A stretch of 64,000 nt of DNA from JACPRL01 sp035573715 (GCA_035573715.1 DATLZZ010000014.1:60284-124283); one strand, 5' to 3'. Shown: positions 26,090-34,887, counted from the stretch's first letter. The notes: a model not told the origin generated them from the sequence alone. Made by a program: numbers and translations.

Positions 26090-28804
26090 TCACTCGGAGT
26101 AGGGGTTGGAGACGTTTCCAAAGAAGATGGCGTTGGCGAGCAGGCGCGCGGTCGAGTCCCAGAAGCCGCGGAAGACGGGCGAGTCGGCAAACAGAATCAC
26201 GAACCCCTGGCCCTGACGCTCCCGCACCAGATAGGCGGTCTGCGCCAGCTTCTTTTCGTTCTCCGGCATCAGGAAGCCGCTGAGCTTGATTTTTTCTCTG
26301 GGGAAGTAAGCGACGTTCTCGCCGCTTTCGGAGAGTTCGAGGATGGGGGCGGTGTTGTTGAGGACGGCCAGGCGGGATTCGAGCCCGAAGCCGAGCGGGT
26401 GCGTGGTGTCGAGCGTGGCGCTCAGGATGGTGCCGGGGATTTCCTCCTCGCGTTGCGCCTTCTCGCGCTCGGCGTAGGGCATCAGCTTGCGCTCCAGATC
26501 TTCCTCCGCCTTCTCCTCTTTCTTCTCGGGCAGCTTCTGATCCGGTTTCTCTTTTTCCGCAGCGCGCTCTTCTTCGAGCCGAGCTTCCTCGTCCTCGCGA
26601 CGGACGTAGCGGTAGGTGACGCTGGCCAGCCCCGCCTTCTCCTTGGTGGCGAACACGGCGCCGCCGCGCAAGCCGATGAGCACGCCGCCGGCGCGCACCC
26701 AGTCGGCCAGGCGCTGCTGGAGCTGCTTGTCGATAAAGCGCGGGTAGCCGCGCCCGTCGCCGAAGTCGGAGGGGAGAATCAGGACGTTGTACTGCCGCAA
26801 GTCGACGTTGCGCAGAGTTTCGACCCGCAGCGGGGTGAAGGGCAGGTCGAGGTCGTGCTCGAAATAGTGCCAGAGCGCGCCGTAGTCGTTCGGACTTGTC
26901 GGCGTGTCGGTGAGGACGGCGACGCGCGGGCGGCGCAGGAAGCGCACCCGGTTCGAGCCCAGGTCAATTCCTTCATCGCTGCGCAAGGTCGGCAGGGGAT
27001 AAACCGGGCATGTGGTCCGCTGGGCGAGCTCGTCCAGGCGCGCCCGCAGGTTGGGCGGATTGCCTTCCGCAGGCACGATGATGCTGCCGGCTGAGTAGCT
27101 GTCCGCGTAGCTGCGCCCGCCAACCTTGAACGGCTTCAGGCTGACATAGCTCTTGATGCCCTCAGCCAGAAGATAGCCGAGCAGGCGCGCCGCGCAGCCG
27201 GAGTCCCAGGAGAAAACGTAGGCCGCGCCTTGCTCGGTTCCATCGACCCCGCCGCGATGATATTCGGGCGGCATCGGCTGGGGGCGGAGCGCGGCGGCGA
27301 CCGGCCTGGGGCTGGCGTAGGTTTCGAGGCCCATGGCGAGGGGGAGCGACCAGGCGGTGACGTCGTAAAAGAAAGTGGTCTCGAGTCTGGCTTCGCGCTC
27401 GAGTTGAGCGCGAGCAAGGAAGCCAGCGGGCTGCGCCAGGTCCACGATCCACGCCTGAGGAAAGTGTTTCCGAGCGACCTTCTCGCCCCAGCTGTTGGTG
27501 AGGTTGTCGGCCTCGAAGTTTTCGGCGTACTGCACCTCGATTCCCTGGCGGACCAGAATGCCAATCATGTGGGCGAGGCGATCCGGATCCTGGCCGCCGG
27601 GGATGATGAACTGGCGCACGGGGCCCTTGCTTCCGGCGTCGATGGCGGCGCGGTGGAAGTCGTAGAAGTCGCCCAGGCGCGCCTCGCGGTTCTTGACCGA
27701 AGTGTCAATGGTGGCCAGGGAAGAGGTGAAGTGGCGAGCGGCGCGGTCGCGCAGCGTCAGTGTCCGCTGGCCCTCCCGCAGCTCGAGCACCAGTCCCCCG
27801 GCCGGCCCGCCGGCCTGCTCGTAGGTCATCCCGATGGCGCCATTGAGTGACGGCCACGAGTCGCCGTAGGAGGGGTAGAAGAGGTCGAAGTCTTCGCGGG
27901 TGTAATAGCGGAAGCCCAAGCGGTCGAAGGCGGCGGCGTTGCCGCGGCCGTAAATGTCGAACCACATCCTGAGCAGCGGTGCGACGGTCTCGTGAATGGG
28001 TTCGGCGGGCGGCGCAAAGTAATAGGTGGCTTCCGCGCCCATCTCGTGGAAGTCGACGTGGACCTGCGGGTTCCACTGTCGGTAGGCGGCGATGCGGGCG
28101 CGCGATTCCGGCTGCGTCTGCCAGGCCCAATCACGGTTGAGGTCGAACAAATAATGATTGGTGCGGCCGCCCGGCCAGCGCTCCTGGTGCTCGGCGGCGA
28201 AGCGATCGGGGTTCGGGTTCTTGCCGAGCGTGGAGCGGAAGAACTGCACGTAGCGCTCCCGTCCATCGGGGTTCAGGATGGGATCAATGAGGATGATGGC
28301 GTGCTGGAGCCAGTCGAGCACGCGCGGGTCTTGGCTGGCGGCGAGCTCGTAAGCCACCTGCATGGCCGCCTCGGAGCTGACGGCCTCGTTGCCGTGGACA
28401 TTGTAGGAGAGCCAGACGACGACGGGCGTGGAGGCGGCGAGCGACTGCGCCTCGGCGGGCGGCGTGGCACGCGGGTCGGCGAGCTTGGCAGTGGCGGCGC
28501 GAATGGCCTCGAGCCGGGCCAGGTTCTCCGGCGTGCTGACGATGAGCAGATAGAGCGTGCGGCCTTCGACGCTTTTGCCGTAGGGCTCGAGGCGGAGACG
28601 CTCCGACGACGCGGCCAGCGTCTTGTAGAATCGCTCCAGGTCGGCGTAGGGCGTAAAGGCCTCGCCCACCCGGTAGCCGAGCACCGACTCCACCGTGGGA
28701 ATTACCGGGTCATAATAGGCTGACGGCTTCAGCGGGTCGTCCTGCGCCGCGGCCGTCACTGCCCAAGTCAGAAGAAGGACAGGGACAAACAGTCTTCGCT
28801 TCAT
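26090..28804 (-). CDS. Secreted M14-family zinc carboxypeptidase, large form
   Basis: 904 residues with a signal peptide (FVPVLLLTWAVTAAA). The peptidase M14 domain occupies about residues 50-360: zinc ligands His and Glu in NVHGNEAVSSE and His in VHVDFHEMGAE, plus INPDGRERYV. The rest (about 400-904) includes a glutamine-amidotransferase/ThuA-like segment (VLILPSDFGDGRG..FIDKQLQQRLADWVRAGGVLIGLRGG) and a highly charged Glu/Lys stretch near 750-800. It probably digests peptides outside the cytoplasm. Acidobacteria and Bacteroidetes carry many such long M14 enzymes. Confidence 0.88.
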   Translation of the reverse strand: MKRRLFVPVLLLTWAVTAAAQDDPLKPSAYYDPVIPTVESVLGYRVGEAFTPYADLERFYKTLAASSERLRLEPYGKSVEGRTLYLLIVSTPENLARLEAIRAATAKLADPRATPPAEAQSLAASTPVVVWLSYNVHGNEAVSSEAAMQVAYELAASQDPRVLDWLQHAIILIDPILNPDGRERYVQFFRSTLGKNPNPDRFAAEHQERWPGGRTNHYLFDLNRDWAWQTQPESRARIAAYRQWNPQVHVDFHEMGAEATYYFAPPAEPIHETVAPLLRMWFDIYGRGNAAAFDRLGFRYYTREDFDLFYPSYGDSWPSLNGAIGMTYEQAGGPAGGLVLELREGQRTLTLRDRAARHFTSSLATIDTSVKNREARLGDFYDFHRAAIDAGSKGPVRQFIIPGGQDPDRLAHMIGILVRQGIEVQYAENFEADNLTNSWGEKVARKHFPQAWIVDLAQPAGFLARAQLEREARLETTFFYDVTAWSLPLAMGLETYASPRPVAAALRPQPMPPEYHRGGVDGTEQGAAYVFSWDSGCAARLLGYLLAEGIKSYVSLKPFKVGGRSYADSYSAGSIIVPAEGNPPNLRARLDELAQRTTCPVYPLPTLRSDEGIDLGSNRVRFLRRPRVAVLTDTPTSPNDYGALWHYFEHDLDLPFTPLRVETLRNVDLRQYNVLILPSDFGDGRGYPRFIDKQLQQRLADWVRAGGVLIGLRGGAVFATKEKAGLASVTYRYVRREDEEARLEEERAAEKEKPDQKLPEKKEEKAEEDLERKLMPYAEREKAQREEEIPGTILSATLDTTHPLGFGLESRLAVLNNTAPILELSESGENVAYFPREKIKLSGFLMPENEKKLAQTAYLVRERQGQGFVILFADSPVFRGFWDSTARLLANAIFFGNVSNPYSE

Positions 28805-28884
28805 CGGTCAGCCTCCGGAAGAGCGAAAGGCTAGCACAAAAAAGCAGTACCTAGTACTTTGTACTCGGTACTAAGATTCCCGCG

Positions 28885-29841
28885 ATGAGAATACGCCGTT
28901 GCGCTGCTTGGGCTCTGGTCTGCCTGGCCTGCGCTTTTCCCTTGACGCCGGCGGGGCACCAGGACGCCGTGCGCGCGGTGGCGTTCAGCCCGACGGGAAA
29001 CCGGCTGGCCTCGGGCGGCGCCGACGGGGTGGTGAAGATCTGGGATCCGGCGACCGGCGCCGAAATTCGTACGCTCACCGGCCACTCGGATGAAGTGCTC
29101 GCGGTGGCGTTCAGCTCCGATGGCCGCGGGCTGGCCAGCGGCGGAATGGAGGGCAACGTCAAGCTGTGGGAAGCGAGCACGGGCACGGAAGCGCGTACGC
29201 TCAGCGGGCACACCGGGCCGGTGACGGCGGTGGCGTTCAGCCCGGACGGGAGCTGGCTGGTCTCAGCGAGTTGGGATGGAACCATCCGGCTGTGGGAAAC
29301 GGCGAGTGGCCGCGAGTTGCGCACACTGAGCCAGCACGGGAACTCGGTGCAGAGCGTCGCTATCAGTCCCGATGGGAGCTCGCTCGCCTCGGGGAGCTGG
29401 GATCGGACGGCGAAGCTGTGGTACGCGGCGACCGGGCGCGAGTGGCGCAGCTTCGCCGGGCATACCGGACCGGTGTCGGCAGTGGCGTTCAGCCCCGACG
29501 GGCGGCGGCTGGTGACGGGGAGCTGGGACCACACGGTGCGAATCTGGGACACGGCGAACGGGCAGGAGTTGCGGACGCTCAGCGGCCACACCGATGCAGT
29601 GCAGGCGGTGGCGGTGAGCCCAGGAGGCGAAGTGGCAGCCTCGGGGGGCGCCGACGGCGTGGTGAAGCTTTGGGAACTGGCCCGCAGCCGCGAACTGCGA
29701 ACGCTGCGCGGGCATCGCGGGCCGGTGAATGCCGTGGCCTTCAGCCCCAGCGGGCGCTGGATTGCTACCGGCGGCTACGACACCACCATCAAGATTTGGG
29801 AAACTGCCACCGGGCGCGAGTTGCGCACTCTCGGCCCGTAG
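28885..29841 (+). CDS. Secreted seven-repeat WD40 protein
   Basis: 318 residues: an N-terminal signal (ALVCLACAFPLTPA, possibly a lipobox ending at the second Cys) followed by exactly seven 42-residue WD40 repeats that fill the rest of the protein. Each has GH..V.AVAFSPDG..LASGS.D..VKLWE..TGRELRTLS. Seven repeats close one beta-propeller, which would be a bare protein-interaction platform in the periplasm or at the surface. TACTAA at 28869-28874, 10 nt before the ATG, may be its -10 box. It is divergent from the M14 gene. Confidence 0.92.
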   Translation: MRIRRCAAWALVCLACAFPLTPAGHQDAVRAVAFSPTGNRLASGGADGVVKIWDPATGAEIRTLTGHSDEVLAVAFSSDGRGLASGGMEGNVKLWEASTGTEARTLSGHTGPVTAVAFSPDGSWLVSASWDGTIRLWETASGRELRTLSQHGNSVQSVAISPDGSSLASGSWDRTAKLWYAATGREWRSFAGHTGPVSAVAFSPDGRRLVTGSWDHTVRIWDTANGQELRTLSGHTDAVQAVAVSPGGEVAASGGADGVVKLWELARSRELRTLRGHRGPVNAVAFSPSGRWIATGGYDTTIKIWETATGRELRTLGP

Positions 29842-29890
29842 TCTGCGCCGGCTGGCAGCTTGGGCTGGTAGCTGAAGGCCGACCGGAAAG

Positions 29891-30343
29891 CTAGTTCTTA
29901 CTCAACTCGGCGGTGAGGTCGGCAAGGGTGGCGAGCGGGACAGAGACGTGGACGGTTTCGTCGGGGGAGCTCACGTCGACGACCAGAACGCCGCCGCGGG
30001 TTGAAAGCCGCACCTGCTCCTGCGGATTCGAAACCTCGACAAAGCTGGCGTCGGGGTAATTCTGCAACTGCTTGGTCAGCGCTGCGGCAACTGGAAGCCA
30101 GGGGCGGGCGTCGCGCAGCTCGTCTTGAAGCGTTTTTTCTGGAACCAGCCTCAAGGCAGTGGTCAGCAGGATGCCCGGGACGAAGAGTTTGACCTTCTCG
30201 CCGCCCGGACGCTTCTCTTCCACGGAGACACGCACGAGCCCGGCTCGGTAGGTGGCCGCGGCGGCGCTGCCCAAGGCCACGCCGAGAATCAGCAGTACAG
30301 CAGCCAGTATTGGATGCCGCCTGACAAGTGCCAACATGCTCAA
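29891..30343 (-). CDS. Small exported/anchored protein, paralogue of the next gene upstream
   Basis: 150 residues with an N-terminal hydrophobic segment (PILAAVLLILGVALGSAAAA) acting as signal or anchor. The body is not a family I recognise. It resembles the 190-residue product encoded at 30457-31029: both have a KVKLFVP/VRVNVP strand, then FVEVSN/FVTIES, VRLSTRGG/VRVAKSKG, LLVKV-like strand and ET.V.V.VP/IP ending, so the pair arose by duplication. A repeat copy separates the two genes. Confidence 0.65.
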   Translation of the reverse strand: MSMLALVRRHPILAAVLLILGVALGSAAAATYRAGLVRVSVEEKRPGGEKVKLFVPGILLTTALRLVPEKTLQDELRDARPWLPVAAALTKQLQNYPDASFVEVSNPQEQVRLSTRGGVLVVDVSSPDETVHVSVPLATLADLTAELSKN

Positions 30344-30355
30344 GACATCTCCAGT

Positions 30356-30451
30356 GTCGCTTCGGTCTGCAACCTCCGCGACGGCTTACGGCAGTGAGCT
30401 GCTTTGACGACCTGCCGCACCCTCCGACGGGTTGAAACCCTGCCCTTCCCG
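30356..30451. repeat. About 95-bp dispersed repeat, copy B
   Basis: GTCGCTTCGGTCTGCAACC, CTCCGCGACGGC, TTACGGCAG and GACGGGTTGAAACCCTGCCC-TTCCC follow in the same order as in copy A at 19768-19865. Confidence 0.75.
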
Positions 30452-30456
30452 AACCT

Positions 30457-31029
30457 TTACTCGGTGGTGCTCTTGGAGTCGACCCAGACGCGCACCGTGC
30501 TGTTGCGCTCCTTCACCGTAACCAGAATCATGTCGCCCAGGTTGGCGAGGGCGCGGATGCCGGCGGCGAGGTCAAGCTCATTGGGGTTATCGGTCAGCAT
30601 GGCGTTGACTACCGCCATGGGAATCTGCACATCCACCGTTTCCAGCTCTTCCTTCCCGTTGCGTCGGTGGCGCTCGCTGACCTTGACCAGCAGGTAGCCC
30701 TTGGATTTGGCCACGCGCACGTTGTCCGTGTTGCTCTCGATGGTCACGAACTCGTTGTCCTCCAGGTCGCGCAGGGCGGCCAGGAGGGTGCGCAGGTGGA
30801 CGCCGTGCAGGTCGACTTCCTCCAGCGTCAGCTTGCCGTTGCGGACACGCTCAGCCTGGATGGAGGGAAGAACCTTTTCGGCCAGCGAGAGCGGAACATT
30901 GACGCGGACGTTCTCGGGGTTGGGGCCGGTTTCTTCGATGCGCACGTGCAGCCAGCGCTCGGGCGACGCCGCTTGAGCCGCCAGCGCCGCGAACAGAACT
31001 ACCGCCAGCAGGGGCAGGGTCTTTTTCAT
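30457..31029 (-). CDS. Exported protein of unknown function, paralogue of its neighbour
   Basis: 190 residues with a clear signal peptide (LPLLAVVLFAALAAQAAS). The mature part has two similar alpha/beta halves that carry VRVNVPLSLAEKVLP and VDVQIPMAVVNAML, each followed by a segment of the type LDLAAGIRALANLGDMILVTVKE. No known family is evident. Strong AGGAGG directly upstream fixes the start at 31029, although the frame remains open well beyond. It lies downstream of the YIP1-type gene. Confidence 0.68.
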   Translation of the reverse strand: MKKTLPLLAVVLFAALAAQAASPERWLHVRIEETGPNPENVRVNVPLSLAEKVLPSIQAERVRNGKLTLEEVDLHGVHLRTLLAALRDLEDNEFVTIESNTDNVRVAKSKGYLLVKVSERHRRNGKEELETVDVQIPMAVVNAMLTDNPNELDLAAGIRALANLGDMILVTVKERNSTVRVWVDSKSTTE

Positions 31030-31160
31030 GGCTCCTCCTTTGTTGTGAATCCTGCCTGCGGGCAGGTCTAGGAGGAGAAACGTGGATGGGGCGGGAAAAG
31101 TTCCCGCAAAGAAGCGACTGCCGCCGCCGCCCGTGAATGGGCCGTGAGACAGGCGGCTAG

Positions 31161-31721
31161 CTAGTTGCTGACGCCACCGGCGGCGATGCCTGCGGCGACG
31201 ATGGCGGCCACGATCATCGCCACGACGAAGAAGATAATGATGGCGTAGACGACACCGCCGATCAGCACCACGGCGATGGCGCGGCCGGTGCTCTTGTAGT
31301 CCAGCGCCTGACGGACGGCGACCACAAAGGCGGCGATAGTCCAGCACCAAATGAGAAAGGTCAGAAACGGCCCGGCTGCCGGCACCGCGCCCAGCACGTA
31401 TAGAATTCCCGGAGCGCTGGCAAAGCCGATGGTGCGCAGCAGCTCGCCCATATTGGACTTGGTGTCCGCCTCCGGAAGCAACTTGGTCCCGACGATAAAG
31501 GTCAGAAAGGCCCAGACAAGCCACCCAAGGAGCGCTCCGATGGCTCCGCCGATCATCCCGGCCACGCCCGATTCTCGCAATTGAGCCACGCCGGACATGA
31601 TGGCGGTGAGCACCACGACCATCATCGCCTGGCCGGTGGCTGCACTATCGGCTTCCACTTCCTCGTAAATGTTCGCATCCAACTTGGCTGCCCCGATCAT
31701 CCGTTCCACGAAACTGGCCAT
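31161..31721 (-). CDS. YIP1-family integral membrane protein
   Basis: 186 residues. After a cytoplasmic N-terminus (FVERMIGAAKLDANIYEEVEAD), five hydrophobic segments follow, with GALLGWLVWAFLTFIVGTKLLPEA and the LLRTIGFASAPGILYVLG block that marks YIP1-domain proteins. The bacterial role is unknown. GGGAGGAT lies before the ATG and a good promoter precedes it. It is likely the first gene of a transcript continuing into the two exported paralogues. Confidence 0.83.
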   Translation of the reverse strand: MASFVERMIGAAKLDANIYEEVEADSAATGQAMMVVVLTAIMSGVAQLRESGVAGMIGGAIGALLGWLVWAFLTFIVGTKLLPEADTKSNMGELLRTIGFASAPGILYVLGAVPAAGPFLTFLIWCWTIAAFVVAVRQALDYKSTGRAIAVVLIGGVVYAIIIFFVVAMIVAAIVAAGIAAGGVSN

Positions 31722-31764
31722 AGGTTATCCTCCCAGGCCAAGAAGTTGGTCCACGATGCGGCCT

Positions 31765-31793
31765 TTCTAGCACAGCGGGGAAGTGGGGGCAAG
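31765..31793 (-). promoter_or_regulatory. Promoter of the YIP1-type gene
   Basis: On the minus strand TTGCCC (31793-31788), 17-nt spacer, TAGAAA (31770-31765). Confidence 0.5.
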
Positions 31794-31810
31794 AAAGAAA
31801 TGCTCGGCCT

Positions 31811-32302
31811 TCAGCCCAGCACTTTGGCCCGCAGGCGAGCTTCGACGGCGGGCGGGACCAAATCCTTGATGGAGCCGCCCAGCCGCGCGACTTCTTTCAC
31901 CAGGCGTGAGCTCAGGTAGCTGTAGGCTTCCGCCGGCAACATGAAAACGGTTTCCATTTCCGGAGCGAGCTGGCGGTTCATCAGGGCCATCTGGAGTTCG
32001 TACTCGTAGTCACTGACGGCGCGTATGCCGCGCAGCAGCACGCGGGCGCCCCGGCGGCGGGCGAACTCGACCAAAAGACCGTCGAAGGTGTCCACCTCGA
32101 CGTTGGGCAGGTGCGCCACCACTTCGCGCATCATCTCCACCCGCTCTTCCAGCGTGAAGAGCGCGTCCTTCTCCGGGTTGACCAGCAACGCCACCACCAG
32201 CCGGTCGAAGAGCTTCGAGGCCCGCTCGATGAGGTCGAGGTGGCCATTGGTAACCGGGTCAAACGACCCCGGGTAGATGGCAGTGATTCGCTGCACGGGC
32301 AA
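31811..32302 (-). CDS. coaD: Phosphopantetheine adenylyltransferase
   Basis: 163 residues, the penultimate enzyme of coenzyme A synthesis. Motifs: AIYPGSFDPVTNGHLDLIERA with the T/HxGH nucleotidyl-transfer site, LRGIRAVSDYEYELQMALMNRQL, and SSRLVKEVARLGG. Full length and unambiguous. The homologous N-terminus begins at the ATG at 32302. Confidence 0.96.
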   Translation of the reverse strand: MPVQRITAIYPGSFDPVTNGHLDLIERASKLFDRLVVALLVNPEKDALFTLEERVEMMREVVAHLPNVEVDTFDGLLVEFARRRGARVLLRGIRAVSDYEYELQMALMNRQLAPEMETVFMLPAEAYSYLSSRLVKEVARLGGSIKDLVPPAVEARLRAKVLG

Positions 32303-32648
32303 ATTGTAACAGGAGGCGGCAAAACTAAGAAGGCGGCTCTAGGGGGGGAGGTTCATGCGCCGGAGCAGCGCAAGGTAGCGGGGATGGAAGCGGATAGAGT
32401 CGAGCCGAGGATCAACCCTGACCATCACAAACCACTCAGAGCGATTCGTTGTGAGTTCGTAAGCACCCTTGGATTCCAGGCGACTGCAAGCGCGGATTCG
32501 CGTTACCATTCGGGATTTGAAACGACCCTTCTACTGTCCCACGACACCGTTCGGTGGCGGTTGATTGACTCTGAAACAGCCTAGGCGCAACATATGAGAT
32601 TGGTTAGGTCGTATTCTCGTAACCTATTGGGGAGGGGAAAGTTAGGGC
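32303..32648. other. Non-coding stretch upstream of iscR
   Basis: Between coaD and the iscR promoter no open frame has coding character; a plus-strand frame here is the antisense continuation of coaD. A poly-G run (GGGGGGG near 32343) and no hairpin of note are seen. Confidence 0.5.
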
Positions 32649-32703
32649 TTGACAGGTGAAAGCAAGCAGGACTAGAATTGAAATCGGACTGAGATAGTCC
32701 GAT
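32649..32703 (+). promoter_or_regulatory. iscR promoter with IscR-type operator
   Basis: TTGACA (32649-32654), 18-nt spacer, TAGAAT (32673-32678). Immediately downstream ATCGGACT (32683-32690) and AGTCCGAT (32696-32703) form a perfect inverted repeat with a 5-nt centre. The core GACTGAGATAGTC agrees with the E. coli IscR type-1 core GACT-R-N3-Y-AGTC. The site covers the transcription start, and the ATG follows 3 nt later, so bound repressor would block initiation. Confidence 0.8.
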
Positions 32704-32706
32704 ATC

Positions 32707-33108
32707 ATGCTCAAGCTTTCGAAGAAGGCGGACTACGGGTTGATGGCCGTGAACCACCTCGCCCGCCACTACGGCGAAGGGAGCCAGAGCGCTCGGGACA
32801 TCGCGCAGGCCTACGGCATCCCCGCCGGGCTGATGGCCAAGGTGCTACAGCGGCTGGCGCAGCGCGGGCTGCTGCGTTCGCAGCACGGCTCGAACGGCGG
32901 CTACGTGCTGGCCAAGCCGCCCGAGTTCATTACGGCGCTGGAGGTCATCAACGCCATTGACGGCCCGGTGATGATTACCTCCTGCCAGACGGTTCGCGGG
33001 GAGTGCGCCCAGACGCCGATGTGCACGGTGAAGGAGCCGCTGCGCAAGGTGAACGAGCGCATTGTGCGGGCGCTGGGCGCGCTGAGCATCGCTGAAATCA
33101 ACGCCTAA
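32707..33108 (+). CDS. iscR: Rrf2-family regulator IscR
   Basis: 133 residues. Winged helix: LKLSKKADYGLMAVNHLA, then SARDIAQAYGIPAGLMAKVLQRLAQRGLLRSQHGSNGGYVLAKPP. Three cysteines (SCQTVRGECAQTPMC, spacing C-x6-C-x5-C) match the [2Fe-2S]-binding region of IscR, with one extra residue in the first gap compared with E. coli. As holo-protein it should repress the isc operon, and the operator just upstream supports autoregulation. iscS follows after 68 nt. Confidence 0.93.
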   Translation: MLKLSKKADYGLMAVNHLARHYGEGSQSARDIAQAYGIPAGLMAKVLQRLAQRGLLRSQHGSNGGYVLAKPPEFITALEVINAIDGPVMITSCQTVRGECAQTPMCTVKEPLRKVNERIVRALGALSIAEINA

Positions 33109-33176
33109 AGCTGAGGCGCCACGGTCATAAACGACACGGAGAAGACTCGAAGAGGACTCGGAGGGACGAAGGGAAC

Positions 33177-34397
33177 ATGGCACTGAAGCTACCGATTTAC
33201 ATGGACAACCACGCCACCACGCCCGTGGACCCGCGGGTGCTGGAGGCGATGCTGCCCTACTTCACCAGCGAGTTCGGCAACGCCGCCAGCCGCAACCACG
33301 CCTTCGGCTGGGGGGCGGAGAAAGCGGCCGAGCAGGGCCGCGAGCAAATTGCGCACCTCATCGGGGCGACTGCCAAGGAGATCATCTTCACCTCCGGCGC
33401 CACCGAGTCCGACAACCTGGCCATCAAGGGCGTGGCCGAGATGTACCGCGAGAAGGGCAACCACATCATCACCAGCGTGATTGAGCACAAGGCGGTGCTC
33501 GACACCTGCAAGCGGCTGGAGAAGTACGGCTACCAGGTCACCTACCTGCCGGTGAACAAGGAAGGTCTCATCGACCTCGAAGAACTGCGCGCCGCCATCA
33601 CCGACAAGACCATCCTGGTGACCATCATGTACGCCAACAACGAAATCGGCGTGCTGCAGGACATCGAAGCTATCGGCAAGCTCTGTCACGAGCGGGGCGT
33701 GCTGTTCCACACCGACGCCACCCAGGCGGTCGGCAAGATTCCCTTCGATGTGCAGAAGTTCAACGTTGACCTGGCTTCGCTCTCCGCCCACAAGATGTAC
33801 GGCCCCAAGGGCATCGGCGGGCTCTACGTCCGCCGGCGCAACCCGCGGGTGCAGCTTTCCGCCCTCATTGACGGCGGCGGCCACGAGCGCGGCATGCGCT
33901 CCGGCACGCTGAACGTCCCCGGCATCGTCGGTTTCGGCAAGGCCTGCGAGATTGCCGAGAAGGAGATGCCGGCTGAGATGGAGCGGCTGCGCGGGCTGCG
34001 CGACCGCCTGAAGGACGGCCTGTTCAGCCGGCTGGACGAGGTCTACATCAACGGCTCGATGACCCGGCGGCTGCCGAACAACTTGAACGTCAGTTTCGCC
34101 TACGTGGAGGGCGAGTCGCTGCTGATGGGCATCAACGATGTGGCGGTGAGTTCCGGCTCGGCCTGCACCTCGGCCACGCTTGAGCCCAGCTATGTGCTCA
34201 AGGCGCTGGGAGTGGGAGAAGACCTGGCGCACACCTCGATCCGCTTCGGGCTGGGCCGCTTCAACACCGAGGAAGAGGTGGACTACGTGGTGGAGCGGGT
34301 AGCAGAGGTCGTGAACCGGCTGCGCGAGCTCTCGCCGCTCTACGAGATGGCCAAAGAAGGCGTGGACTTGAAGCAGATGCAGTGGAAGACGGATTGA
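33177..34397 (+). CDS. iscS: Cysteine desulfurase IscS
   Basis: 406 residues. It takes sulfur from cysteine using PLP and passes persulfide to IscU. Seen are YMDNHATTPVDPRV, the PLP Lys in SLSAHKMYGPKGIGGL and the mobile-loop Cys330 in SSGSACTSATLEPS, equal in place to Cys328 of E. coli IscS. The C-terminus ends ...KQMQWKTD. The frame of the unknown next gene starts 8 nt after the stop. Second gene of the isc operon. Confidence 0.97.
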   Translation: MALKLPIYMDNHATTPVDPRVLEAMLPYFTSEFGNAASRNHAFGWGAEKAAEQGREQIAHLIGATAKEIIFTSGATESDNLAIKGVAEMYREKGNHIITSVIEHKAVLDTCKRLEKYGYQVTYLPVNKEGLIDLEELRAAITDKTILVTIMYANNEIGVLQDIEAIGKLCHERGVLFHTDATQAVGKIPFDVQKFNVDLASLSAHKMYGPKGIGGLYVRRRNPRVQLSALIDGGGHERGMRSGTLNVPGIVGFGKACEIAEKEMPAEMERLRGLRDRLKDGLFSRLDEVYINGSMTRRLPNNLNVSFAYVEGESLLMGINDVAVSSGSACTSATLEPSYVLKALGVGEDLAHTSIRFGLGRFNTEEEVDYVVERVAEVVNRLRELSPLYEMAKEGVDLKQMQWKTD

Positions 34398-34405
34398 GAG
34401 GCCGA

Positions 34406-34744
34406 ATGGACTACGAAGGTACGATTCACGTTCGCCGGGATTACACCTTGCGGGCCGGCAACCATTTGTACTGGATGTGGTTCGCGCCCTCCTCGGTGGA
34501 AGGCCGCCCGGTAGACGGGGGCGCGTGCAAGACCGTCCGGCTTCTGGGCGACCCGGAATTCCGGCAGTTGTTCGGCCAGCTTGGCTTTGACGCCAAGGCC
34601 ACCGAGCGCGCCATCCGCGACCTGGCCACCACGGGCGCCGCGTCGATCGGCGATGTGCGGCTGTCAGAGGAAAGCATCCAGCGCCATGGGCTCGACAGTT
34701 CGCTTACTTTGACTCGCCGGCAGAGCATCCCCGGCGCGGTTTGA
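34406..34744 (+). CDS. Unknown protein encoded between iscS and iscU
   Basis: 112 residues from ATG at 34406: MDYEGTIHVRRDYTLRAGN, then YWMWFAPSSVEGRPVDGGAC, LLGDPEFRQLFGQLGFDAKATERAIRDLA and SIGDVRLSEESIQRHGLD. One Cys only. Not a family I can name. It lies in the ISC operon, 8 nt after iscS, and 143 nt before iscU with repeat sequence between, so a role with IscS or in operon-specific sulfur/iron handling is possible but only inferred. The C-terminal half could be a short helical interaction domain. Confidence 0.7.
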   Translation: MDYEGTIHVRRDYTLRAGNHLYWMWFAPSSVEGRPVDGGACKTVRLLGDPEFRQLFGQLGFDAKATERAIRDLATTGAASIGDVRLSEESIQRHGLDSSLTLTRRQSIPGAV

Positions 34745-34749
34745 GGGTT

Positions 34750-34869
34750 TGGGAAGGGCGGGGTTCTCGAAGAACCGCCAAGGAGAGAAGGGCAAGAGAA
34801 AGGGTTTCGGAAGGGCGGGGCTTGGGCCCCGCCGTGCGAGATCAAAACTTTCAGGGGCTTTGGCTCCTG
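34750..34869. repeat. GC palindromic repeat cluster between the unknown isc gene and iscU
   Basis: GGGAAGGGCGGGGTTCTCGA plus AGAACC (34751-34776), then GGAAGGGCGGGGCTTGGGCC plus CCGCC (34809-34833), then CAGGGGCTTTGGCTCCTG (34852-34869). The last two repeat the composite arrangement of copies 1 and 2. In the isc mRNA they would fold into hairpins just before iscU. Confidence 0.75.
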
Positions 34870-34887
34870 AGGGCAAGGAGAAGCGAG

